28,450 nucleotides of DNA, taken from NCBI GenBank assembly GCA_020057015.1, contig JAGVGS010000172.1, positions 1 through 28,450 on the forward strand, in the 5' to 3' direction. The notes beneath the pieces are model-generated. The model was not told the DNA's origin and did no database searches. It worked only from the letters and a program-made list of their open reading frames with translations. Position 1 is the first letter of the stretch. Each line of letters starts with the position of its first letter. This stretch comes from Candidatus Omnitrophota bacterium (lineage in GTDB: Bacteria; Omnitrophota; Gorgyraeia; Aquiviventales; Aquiviventaceae). The translations under genes and the position numbers were made by a program. Below, piece after piece: positions 15,452 through 21,192 of this stretch.

Positions 15452-16314
15452 AGATTTTCTTGAACGGCAAGTTCGTGGAGCAAGCACAGGCCAAGGTGTC
15501 AGTGTTCGACCACGGGCTGCTGTATGGCGATGGGGTCTTCGAGGGGATTCGCTCGTACAATGGGCTGATCTTCAAGCTGCACCAGCATATCGACCGGCTC
15601 TTCGAGTCGGCGCACACGATCATGCTGAAGATCCCTTACACGAAGCCGCAGCTCGTGGAAGCGGTGAAGGACAGCCTGCGCGTGAACAAGCTGCGCGATG
15701 GCTACATCCGCCTCGTGGTGACGCGCGGCGAAGGCGACTTAGGCCTGGACCCGCGCAAGTGCCGCCAGCCGACGACCTTCATCATCGCGGATCGCATCCA
15801 ACTCTACCCGCCGCAGCTCTACGAGCGGGGGTTGGATATCATCACGGTAGCCACACAGCGCAACGTGCCCGAAGCCCTCAACCCGCAAATCAAATCGCTG
15901 AACTACCTCAACAACATCCTGGCGAAGATCGAGGCGATCACCGCCGGGTATGAGGAAGCGATCATGCTCTCGCACTCCGGCTATGTCACCGAATGCACGG
16001 GGGAGAATATCTTCCTCGTGAAGGGCAAGCAAGTGATCACGCCTCCGCCGTTTATCGGCGTGCTGCGCGGCATCACGCGCCAGACCGTGATGGAGCTCTC
16101 ACGCTCCCGCAAGCTCGAAGTGCGCGAAGAGCTGCTCACGCGGCACGATCTCTTCAATGCTGATGAGGTGTTCCTCACGGGCACGGCCGCCGAGATCGTG
16201 CCCGTGGTGAAGATTGATGGGCGCACGATCGGCGAAGGCCGCCCCGGCAGCCACACCAAGAAACTGCAGGCGGCGTTCCATCAGCTGACGAAAACATCAG
16301 GCGTGCGCTATTGA
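15448..16314 (+). CDS. ilvE: Branched-chain amino acid aminotransferase (class IV PLP enzyme)
   Basis: The 288-aa fold-type IV aminotransferase probably performs the last step of Leu, Ile and Val synthesis. DHGLLYGDGVFEGIRSYNG, the PLP lysine K149 (NPQIKSLNYLNN) and the cofactor loop ECTGENIFLV are all present. D-amino-acid transaminase and 4-amino-4-deoxychorismate lyase share the fold. The length and N-terminus fit the BCAT group best. It overlaps lolD by ATGA. The last 150 nt (16165-16314) are repeated at 19177-19326, and the last 114 nt at 16975-17088. The repeats share a variant ending (GPVTKALQKAFHALTKTSGVRY in two parts), so ilvE is the second target of accessory insertion. Confidence 0.92.
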   Translation: MKIFLNGKFVEQAQAKVSVFDHGLLYGDGVFEGIRSYNGLIFKLHQHIDRLFESAHTIMLKIPYTKPQLVEAVKDSLRVNKLRDGYIRLVVTRGEGDLGLDPRKCRQPTTFIIADRIQLYPPQLYERGLDIITVATQRNVPEALNPQIKSLNYLNNILAKIEAITAGYEEAIMLSHSGYVTECTGENIFLVKGKQVITPPPFIGVLRGITRQTVMELSRSRKLEVREELLTRHDLFNADEVFLTGTAAEIVPVVKIDGRTIGEGRPGSHTKKLQAAFHQLTKTSGVRY

Positions 16315-16332
16315 GTTGTTGGAGGGTGACAA

Positions 16333-16623
16333 ATGGATCGCAGCCAAATTCTTAAGCGGTTAAAATTGCGACACAGTGATTTAGTTGCGCTAAAGGTGAA
16401 GTCCTTATTATTATTCGGATCCATTGCCCGTGGGGATTCGGGACCTGATAGCGATGCAGATTTTCTGGTTGAGTTTAACGGACGGGCTAGTTTTGACCAG
16501 TACATGAAGCTTAAGTGTTTTCTGGAAGATGAAATTCATAGGCCCGTTGACCTGGTAACGCGTCAGGGGCTGCGTCCGCACATGCGCGCTTATGTCGAAC
16601 GCGAGGCGGTGCATGTCGCGTGA
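16333..16623 (+). CDS. MntA-type minimal nucleotidyltransferase antitoxin
   Basis: The 96-aa protein carries the nucleotidyltransferase motif GS-x10-DxD (G29 S30 ... D41, D43) and a third acidic residue, D73. In characterised MntA/HepT pairs this enzyme AMPylates a tyrosine of HepT and so silences it. All three metal-binding residues are present, so catalytic activity is expected. The ribosome site GGAGGGTGA lies 5 nt ahead of ATG 16333, 18 nt after the ilvE stop. Codon use and base composition are visibly AT-richer than in ilvE, consistent with horizontal transfer. The partner gene overlaps its 3' end by 11 nt. Confidence 0.9.
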   Translation: MDRSQILKRLKLRHSDLVALKVKSLLLFGSIARGDSGPDSDADFLVEFNGRASFDQYMKLKCFLEDEIHRPVDLVTRQGLRPHMRAYVEREAVHVA

Positions 16624-16948
16624 TTTTGGTTTCTTTATCGATGACATGCGCGTCGCTTGCCGCAAAATCATCCGCCACACCAAGGGGTTCAGCCGCGAGA
16701 AGTTCTTCAAGGATGACAAGACCTTTGATGCCGTGATGCGCAATTTAGAAATCATCGGCGAAGCAGCCAAGCATATTCCCGAAGGAGTGCGAAAGAAAAA
16801 CAGTCGCATCGCTTGGAGGAAAATATCCGGCTTACGCGATGTGGTTATTCACGAATATTTTGGCATTGATCATGATATTATCTGGAGCATCCTGATCGAA
16901 GAAATCCCCACACTTCTTAAAGAATTGAATGAGATATCCGTTAAATGA
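16613..16948 (+). CDS. HepT-type HEPN ribonuclease toxin (DUF86)
   Basis: The 111-aa, all-helical protein carries the HEPN signature Rx4HxY as R75-DVVI-H80-E-Y82. R and H are the catalytic RNase residues, and the tyrosine is the AMPylation target of MntA in studied systems. EIIGEAAKHIPE in the middle is also typical of DUF86. The ATG at 16613 lies inside the antitoxin gene, and this tight overlap is usual for these operons. The TGA (16946-16948) overlaps an ATG that opens a frame reading straight into a duplicated ilvE tail. Confidence 0.92.
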   Translation: MSRDFGFFIDDMRVACRKIIRHTKGFSREKFFKDDKTFDAVMRNLEIIGEAAKHIPEGVRKKNSRIAWRKISGLRDVVIHEYFGIDHDIIWSILIEEIPTLLKELNEISVK

Positions 16949-17088
16949 GCGTTTCCTGCTTCTTTGCAAGCGAGCCGATGGTCAAGATCGACGGCCGCAC
17001 AATTGGGGATGGCCGCCCCGGCCCGGTGACCAAGGCCCTGCAAAAGGCGTTCCACGCGCTTACGAAGACCAGCGGCGTCCGTTACTAA
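16945..17088 (+). pseudogene. Duplicated ilvE C-terminal tail in a 47-codon mini-ORF
   Basis: The frame ATG-AGC starts on the HepT stop (ATGA). After ten linker codons it becomes the aminotransferase tail from P(V/M)VKIDGRTIG to TSGVRY-TAA. The homologous part, 16975-17088, is 114 nt, exactly the length of the matching ilvE segment at 16201-16314. It differs from the true ilvE at many synonymous sites and in several residues near GPVTKALQKAFHAL. It lacks the PLP lysine and the rest of the fold, so it is a relic allele and not an enzyme. Confidence 0.85.
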
Positions 17089-17098
17089 ACCGGTGCTG

Positions 17099-17422
17099 AT
17101 GCAAATTAGTGCTTCATTTCAAAGTGACCTGGCAAGCGGCGCAGTGGCCCTACGCCTTGTCAGTGGAGTGTTGGCTGTTTTGGGTTGCTTTCAATTATGG
17201 ATTGCGATCAACCCGCGAAAGTATGCGCAGTGGTCATCAGGTTATTGGCCGGGATTGGTGAGGCTAGTTAGGATCTTTTTCATCTATGACATGCTGCTGG
17301 GGGATCGCCCTGGTGAAGACCTCCAAAATAAGCGGCTATGGATTCGAGATGCCCGTCGGTTGGGAATAGCGGGAACAGTTATCTGCTGGGTGCTCGCCGC
17401 CATCATATGGAGTGTCGCCTAA
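17099..17422 (+). CDS. Small membrane protein of unknown function
   Basis: The 107-aa product has hydrophobic segments at about residues 16-38 and 88-105. A polar middle (WIAINPRKYAQW, then DRPGEDLQNKRLW) is followed by RDARRLGIAG. No family is recognised. There is no clear ribosome site. GTG 17093 is an in-frame alternative two codons earlier. It begins 10 nt after the duplicated ilvE tail and its end overlaps the next frame. AT-richer codon use than the core genes suggests it is cargo. Confidence 0.5.
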   Translation: MQISASFQSDLASGAVALRLVSGVLAVLGCFQLWIAINPRKYAQWSSGYWPGLVRLVRIFFIYDMLLGDRPGEDLQNKRLWIRDARRLGIAGTVICWVLAAIIWSVA

Positions 17423-18024
17423 TTTCGCTGATCGGACAAAGTGCCAGGCACTTCTCAGAGTGGAGAAAGCACCGAGTATTTCGTGGAGCAGGACCGCTGA
17501 AGACGAGAAAACAGCGCATATTTGCACTGATCACGCTGCTCATAGCGGCCGGAGCGGGTTTTCTTGTCTTGGTGCCTCATGTCTTGTTGGGTAGAGGGTG
17601 TTGTCCTAACGACGGGGCGGTCCCCGTCAACCTGCGAGAGCTAGTTTCGTCCTTGGAGATGTACCGGGGTGTCCATCACGGGGGGTATCCGGACGAGTGG
17701 ATGGCCGATATGTACACGAACGCCGACCCTGACTTCGGACATCCGGCTTTTGCTTACGACATTCAATCCACTACGCAACTCATTCAGGGATATGACTACC
17801 ATTACACCCCATTGCCGTCTGGTTGCACAGTAGACGATTGTACCGCGTTTACCGTCACAGCGATTCCTCATGAGTACAAGAGGACGGGTTCTCGCTCATT
17901 CTTTGTGAATGAATCTGCTCAGGTCCGGCACTGCATTGGTGTTGCAGCGGATGCTGAGGACGAGGTCGTTGATAAACGTCCCAGGAAGTGCCGACAAAGT
18001 GTCAGGCACTTCCTGGCACAGTGA
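17407..18024 (+). CDS. Pseudopilin-like membrane-anchored protein, possibly truncated
   Basis: The frame is 205 aa from ATG 17407, but the true start is unclear because the first codons run through a palindromic repeat at 17439-17453. One hydrophobic helix (IFALITLLIAAGAGFLVLV) precedes a type II secretion/pilin-like domain (NLRELVSSLEMYRGVHHGGYPDEW). A C-terminal region with cysteines (GCTVDDCTAFTVTAIP) follows. The domain is paralogous to the C-terminal part of the Yip1 fusion protein next door. The prepilin leader (GFTLIE-type) is absent. The last codons lie in a second palindrome, so both ends may have been replaced. Function unknown. Confidence 0.5.
   Translation: MECRLISLIGQSARHFSEWRKHRVFRGAGPLKTRKQRIFALITLLIAAGAGFLVLVPHVLLGRGCCPNDGAVPVNLRELVSSLEMYRGVHHGGYPDEWMADMYTNADPDFGHPAFAYDIQSTTQLIQGYDYHYTPLPSGCTVDDCTAFTVTAIPHEYKRTGSRSFFVNESAQVRHCIGVAADAEDEVVDKRPRKCRQSVRHFLAQ
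17439..17453. repeat. Palindromic REP-like repeat, copy 1
   Basis: AAGTGCC-A-GGCACTT, a perfect 7-bp arm palindrome, preceded by GACA and followed by CTC. Related copies lie at 17997-18011 and 18049-18063. Confidence 0.75.
17981..18016. repeat. Palindromic REP-like repeat, copy 2, nested in a 12-bp hairpin
   Basis: CCAGGAAGTGCC (17981-17992) and GGCACTTCCTGG (18005-18016) form a perfect 12-bp stem with a 12-nt loop. The core repeat AAGTGTCAGGCACTT spans 17997-18011, overlapping the right arm. The hairpin ends 5 nt before the stop codon of the pseudopilin-like frame and could act as a terminator or a transposase recognition site. Confidence 0.75.
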
Positions 18025-18048
18025 ACAAGTGGCCGAGTGGCCCAGATA

Positions 18049-18063
18049 AAGTGCCAAGCACTT
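18049..18063. repeat. Palindromic REP-like repeat, copy 3
   Basis: AAGTGC-CAA-GCACTT, followed by CTCC like copy 1. It lies just ahead of the Yip1 fusion gene. Confidence 0.65.
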
Positions 18064-18098
18064 CTCCAAATGACAAGCAGGAAACAGCGGAGGCGCGC

Positions 18099-19073
18099 AT
18101 GAACCCTTGGGTGTCGATCTGGCTGCATCCACGACAGACCATCCGCGAAGTGCTTGCTCGCGGATGGGGGCGTTACGCTATCTGGATCGCGGCCGCAGCT
18201 GGTGCCGCCAATATGGTCATGATGGTCATGGTGACAAGCTATAGCGTAGGGAAGGCGGCAGCAGAAGTCCTCGGCATCGCGATTGCTGGGGCAATATGGG
18301 GTGTTATTGTTCTCTACCTGGTTGGATGGATACTCCGGTGGGTTGGGGGCTGGCTAGGCGGCAAGGCATCAACAGCCGATGTCCGTGCAGCGCTTGCCTG
18401 GGTTGATGTCACCACCCTGTATATCTTCGTGTTTTGGTTAGTGGTGGTCGCGGCGACCGGAGGCCGCGTGGACACAGGCATGGGCGTACTATTCCTCGTG
18501 GTTTTCGTCGTCGTGATCTGGGCATTCGTGCTCAAGTGTCATACCCTTGCCGAGGTCCACCAATTCTCAGTATGGAAAGGTTTGGGGACGCAGCTGATTT
18601 TAAGCACGCTGCTCGGTATTCCGCTCATGGTCGCCATTGCACTCCCGAATGTCTTACGAGGGCGAATGCAAGCCAACCAGTCGGCAGCAATCGGCAATTT
18701 GCGCTCCATAATCTCATCGCTTGAGATGTACCGGGCCCAAGGGGATCATTACCCGGACGCCTGGCAGGCTGCGATGTATCCTACCGGTAAGGAGCCGCTT
18801 GGGACTCCGAGCTTCAATGCCGACTTGTCCGATGGGCATGTAGTGCAAGCCTACCGCTATCGATATGAAGCGATGCCGAAGGGCTGCCGCGCATCAGCGT
18901 GCACAGGCTACCAGGTCACGGCGTTGCCGGTCTCGTCTGCCGGCTGGAATGATCTGGATCCGGCTTTTCTCGCTGAAGCGGACGGCTTAATTCACCACTG
19001 TTCCGGCCAGGCCGGGGTGACGCCGCAGTCGCCCACGATCGACCAGCCCGTGGTTCCTTGCCCGCGGATGTAA
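18099..19073 (+). CDS. Yip1-domain membrane protein fused to a pilin-like domain
   Basis: The 324-aa protein opens with NPWVSIWLHPRQTIREVL, the typical entry to bacterial Yip1-family membrane domains, and has about five helices in its first 170 residues. After a further helix (ILSTLLGIPLMVAIALP) it continues NVLRGRMQANQSAAIGNLRS and SSLEMYRAQGDHYPDAW. This resembles the first helix and body of type IV pilins/pseudopilins, but internal to the protein. The end (AMPKGCRASACTGYQVTALP) matches the neighbouring pseudopilin-like protein. ATG 18099 has CGGAGG 7 nt upstream. An upstream in-frame extension reaches into the palindromes and is rejected. The pilin-like part cannot be leader-processed here, so it is probably a membrane-anchored periplasmic domain. 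Function unknown. Confidence 0.75.
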   Translation: MNPWVSIWLHPRQTIREVLARGWGRYAIWIAAAAGAANMVMMVMVTSYSVGKAAAEVLGIAIAGAIWGVIVLYLVGWILRWVGGWLGGKASTADVRAALAWVDVTTLYIFVFWLVVVAATGGRVDTGMGVLFLVVFVVVIWAFVLKCHTLAEVHQFSVWKGLGTQLILSTLLGIPLMVAIALPNVLRGRMQANQSAAIGNLRSIISSLEMYRAQGDHYPDAWQAAMYPTGKEPLGTPSFNADLSDGHVVQAYRYRYEAMPKGCRASACTGYQVTALPVSSAGWNDLDPAFLAEADGLIHHCSGQAGVTPQSPTIDQPVVPCPRM

Positions 19074-19176
19074 CGATTTCTGCCATCGACGAGCAACGGC
19101 CCGCACATTGCTTGCGGTTGATAACGTACTCAGGTGCCAGGATTTCCCCTGACTAAGATCAGCAGGGTGCGCTACT

Positions 19177-19326
19177 GAGGCGTTCCTCACCGGCACTGCG
19201 GCAGAAATCGTACCTGTGGTGAAGATTGATGGGCGCACGATCGGCGAAGGCCGCCCCGGCCCGGTGACCAAGGCCCTGCAAAAGGCGTTCCACGCGCTCA
19301 CGAAGACCAGCGGCGTTCGCTACTGA
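19177..19326 (+). pseudogene. Second duplicated ilvE C-terminal tail (150 nt)
   Basis: The segment encodes EAFLTGTAAEIVPVVKIDGR and continues to TSGVRY-TGA, collinear with and the same length as ilvE 16165-16314. A 45-nt block (19216-19260) is identical to ilvE 16204-16248. After it the sequence follows the other relic (17017-17088), so it is a mosaic. It has no start codon or ribosome site of its own. Confidence 0.88.
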
Positions 19327-19334
19327 AGCGCTGC

Positions 19335-19410
19335 CGCCCCTGCGTGAAAGCGCTGTGCTCAAACACCTCGCTGCGGCTCGGAACTCGCACAGCACTTCCA
19401 CTCCGGGGCG
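19335..19410. repeat. Long hairpin element, copy B
   Basis: The outer stem CGCCCC (19335-19340) / GGGGCG (19405-19410) is followed by a TGC/TCC internal loop. A 15-nt second stem with two mismatches (19344-19358 with 19387-19401) leads to the same TCAAACA / GGAACTC internal loop as copy A. The apical hairpin is GC-TGCG-GC. The outer stem sequence differs completely from copy A yet still pairs. Confidence 0.8.
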
Positions 19411-19445
19411 CCAGCACTTAGCAGGACTACTGCAGGCTGGTTCGG

Positions 19446-19527
19446 CGGCCTTGCGGGAAGCCTCGCCGCGAGTTCCGCAGCCCGAAGGGCGAGGACTGTT
19501 TGAGCGCCGAGGCTTCCCGCAAGGCCG
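19446..19527. repeat. Long hairpin element, copy C (opposite orientation)
   Basis: A perfect 20-bp inverted repeat pairs 19446-19465 with 19508-19527. It encloses a 42-nt loop that, read on the minus strand, contains GCTCAAACA, an apical GCCC-TTCG-GGC hairpin and GGAACTCGC. This is the same internal-loop signature as copies A and B. It lies about 60 nt before mcsA. Confidence 0.8.
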
Positions 19528-19560
19528 ACGGTCCGAGCATGGCAGGCCATGGACGAACCT

Positions 19561-19568
19561 GATAGACT
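19561..19568 (+). promoter_or_regulatory. Weak extended -10 ahead of mcsA
   Basis: TAGACT (19563-19568), preceded by TGA, resembles the prfB -10 (TGC-TAGACT). No convincing -35 is visible. It lies 21 nt before the mcsA ATG. Confidence 0.3.
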
Positions 19569-19589
19569 AGTCGGCAGGGGACCATCACC

Positions 19590-20120
19590 ATGCTGTGTGA
19601 AATGTGTAAGCAATCTCAAGCCACGGTGCATCTGACCGAGATCGTCAACGAGCAGATGACCGAGCTGCATCTGTGCGAGACCTGCGCCAACCAGAAGGGG
19701 GCTCAGGTTGAGAGCCATTTTGGGCTCTCGGATATGCTCTCAGGGCTCGCCGACTTCAACAAGACCCAGGAGACCGAGGGCGAGACGGCTTCGAAGGCCT
19801 GCCCGTCGTGCGGCATGACGTACGAGGATTTCCGTAAGGTTGGGCGCCTGGGGTGCGCGCAGTGCTACCAGACGTTCAAGCGCAGCCTCGGGACCCTGCT
19901 GAAGCGCATCCATGGCTCGCCGATTCACTTAGGCAAAACCCCCGCCCGGCTGGTCAAGCCGGCCAAAAGCAAGACCGAGCTGGCGGAGCTGAAGAAAAAG
20001 CTCGATCGGGCCATTGAAGACGAAGCGTTTGAAGAGGCCGCGCGCCTGCGCGACCAGATCCGCCGCATGGAGCAGCAAGACCAGCAAGCTAAAAGGAAGG
20101 CTTCGGGCGCCAATGGCTAG
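19590..20120 (+). CDS. mcsA: McsA, zinc-finger activator of the McsB arginine kinase
   Basis: The 176-aa product has paired CxxC fingers: C3/C6 with C29/C32 and C71/C74 with C89/C92. A C-terminal UVR motif (DEAFEEAARLRDQIRRME) completes it. In Firmicutes McsA activates the protein-arginine kinase McsB and helps feed proteins to ClpC. All eight cysteines are intact. It begins a tight run with mcsB (8-nt overlap) and clpC. No CtsR repressor gene is seen upstream, where Firmicutes usually carry one. That place is occupied here by the ilvE-tail island. Confidence 0.93.
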   Translation: MLCEMCKQSQATVHLTEIVNEQMTELHLCETCANQKGAQVESHFGLSDMLSGLADFNKTQETEGETASKACPSCGMTYEDFRKVGRLGCAQCYQTFKRSLGTLLKRIHGSPIHLGKTPARLVKPAKSKTELAELKKKLDRAIEDEAFEEAARLRDQIRRMEQQDQQAKRKASGANG

Positions 20121-21180
20121 CCCCAAGGACCACCTCGCGGAGCTGCTCAAGCAGCCCAGCGAATGGCTGCGCGGCAGCGGGCCGGTCTCGGATATCGTGA
20201 TCTCGAGCCGCATCCGCTTCGCGCGCAACCTGGAGAAGTTTCCCTTCGCCACCCGAGCGAGCCTCACCTCGCAGGCCGCGGTGCTCAAGGCGGTGAAGGA
20301 GGGCTTGACGCACGTGCCCTCGCTCGGGCAGCCGATGCTGCTGGAGATGGCCGACCTCAATGAGGTGGACCGGCAGCTGTTGGTCGAGCGCCATTTGGTG
20401 AGCCGCGAGCACGTGGTGCACGCCGACCACAAGGCTGTCGCGATCGGCAGCGGCGAAGTGATCAGCATCATGATCAACGAAGAGGACCACCTGCGCATCC
20501 AGGTGATGCAGTCGGGCATGAACCTGCGCGATGCCTGGGGGCTGATCGACACGCTGGATGACGAGCTCTCTGAAGCCCTCCCCTATGCCTACTCGAGCGA
20601 CTGGGGGTATCTCACCTGCTGCCCTACCAACACCGGCACCGGCATGCGCGCCTCGGTGATGGTGCATTTGCCCTCGCTCGTGCTGACCAAGCAGATCAAC
20701 AAGGTGCTGCACACGATTACGAAACTGGGCTTGACCGCCCGCGGGCTCTACGGCGAGGGCACCGAGGCCTCGGGCAATTTCTTTCAGATCTCGAACCAGG
20801 TGGCCCTGGGCCGCTCGGAAGAGGAGCTCATCGAGAACATCGAGCGCATCCTCAAGGAAGTGATCCACCAGGAGCAGGCCGGGCGCGACTCGCTGCTGAC
20901 CAACAATCGCATCCAGCTGGAGGATCGCGTGTGGCGGGCCTACGGCATCCTCAAGCACGCCAAGACCATCAGCTCGAATGAGGCGTTGGATCTGCTCTCG
21001 GCCGTGCGGTTGGGGGTGGACCTCGGCGTCATGAACGGGCTGGGCCGCAACACGGTGAACGAGCTGTTTCTGTTTTCACAACCGGCGCATTTGCAGAAGC
21101 TTGAAGGGAAGGCGTTGACCGCCAAGGAGCGCGACGCCAAACGCGCGCACCTCATCCGCAGCAAGCTGGGCGGATCATAA
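20113..21180 (+). CDS. mcsB: McsB, protein-arginine kinase
   Basis: McsB phosphorylates arginines and so tags proteins for ClpC-ClpP degradation. The 355-aa product is of the phosphagen-kinase fold: VISSRIRFARNL near the start, INEEDHLRIQ in the middle, and CCPTNTGTGMRASVMVHLP with the catalytic-cysteine region. Later come GLYGEGTEASGNFFQISNQ and the C-terminal bundle (RDAKRAHLIRSKL). The ATG at 20113 overlaps the mcsA stop by 8 nt; an upstream in-frame extension inside mcsA is rejected. clpC follows after 12 nt. Confidence 0.96.
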   Translation: MASPKDHLAELLKQPSEWLRGSGPVSDIVISSRIRFARNLEKFPFATRASLTSQAAVLKAVKEGLTHVPSLGQPMLLEMADLNEVDRQLLVERHLVSREHVVHADHKAVAIGSGEVISIMINEEDHLRIQVMQSGMNLRDAWGLIDTLDDELSEALPYAYSSDWGYLTCCPTNTGTGMRASVMVHLPSLVLTKQINKVLHTITKLGLTARGLYGEGTEASGNFFQISNQVALGRSEEELIENIERILKEVIHQEQAGRDSLLTNNRIQLEDRVWRAYGILKHAKTISSNEALDLLSAVRLGVDLGVMNGLGRNTVNELFLFSQPAHLQKLEGKALTAKERDAKRAHLIRSKLGGS

Positions 21181-21192
21181 GGAGAGCCGTGT

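Larger units (their letters stand above)
19074..19589. other. 516-nt gene-free stretch of relics and hairpins before mcsA
   Basis: In order it holds about 75 nt with nothing recognisable, a possible short ilvE tail remnant (19149-19178), a 150-nt ilvE tail copy (19177-19326), hairpin element B (19335-19410), hairpin element C (19446-19527) and a weak promoter-like box ahead of mcsA. No credible coding sequence is seen on either strand. Confidence 0.8.

Noticed and set aside
17981..18016. 12-bp hairpin read as an intrinsic terminator
   Set aside because: No T-run follows and the same palindrome core occurs three times nearby, so a repeat element is the better explanation. Termination is not excluded.
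19149..19326. Tail copies as functional small proteins
   Set aside because: They are fragments without active-site residues, and the 150-nt copy has no start codon or ribosome site.
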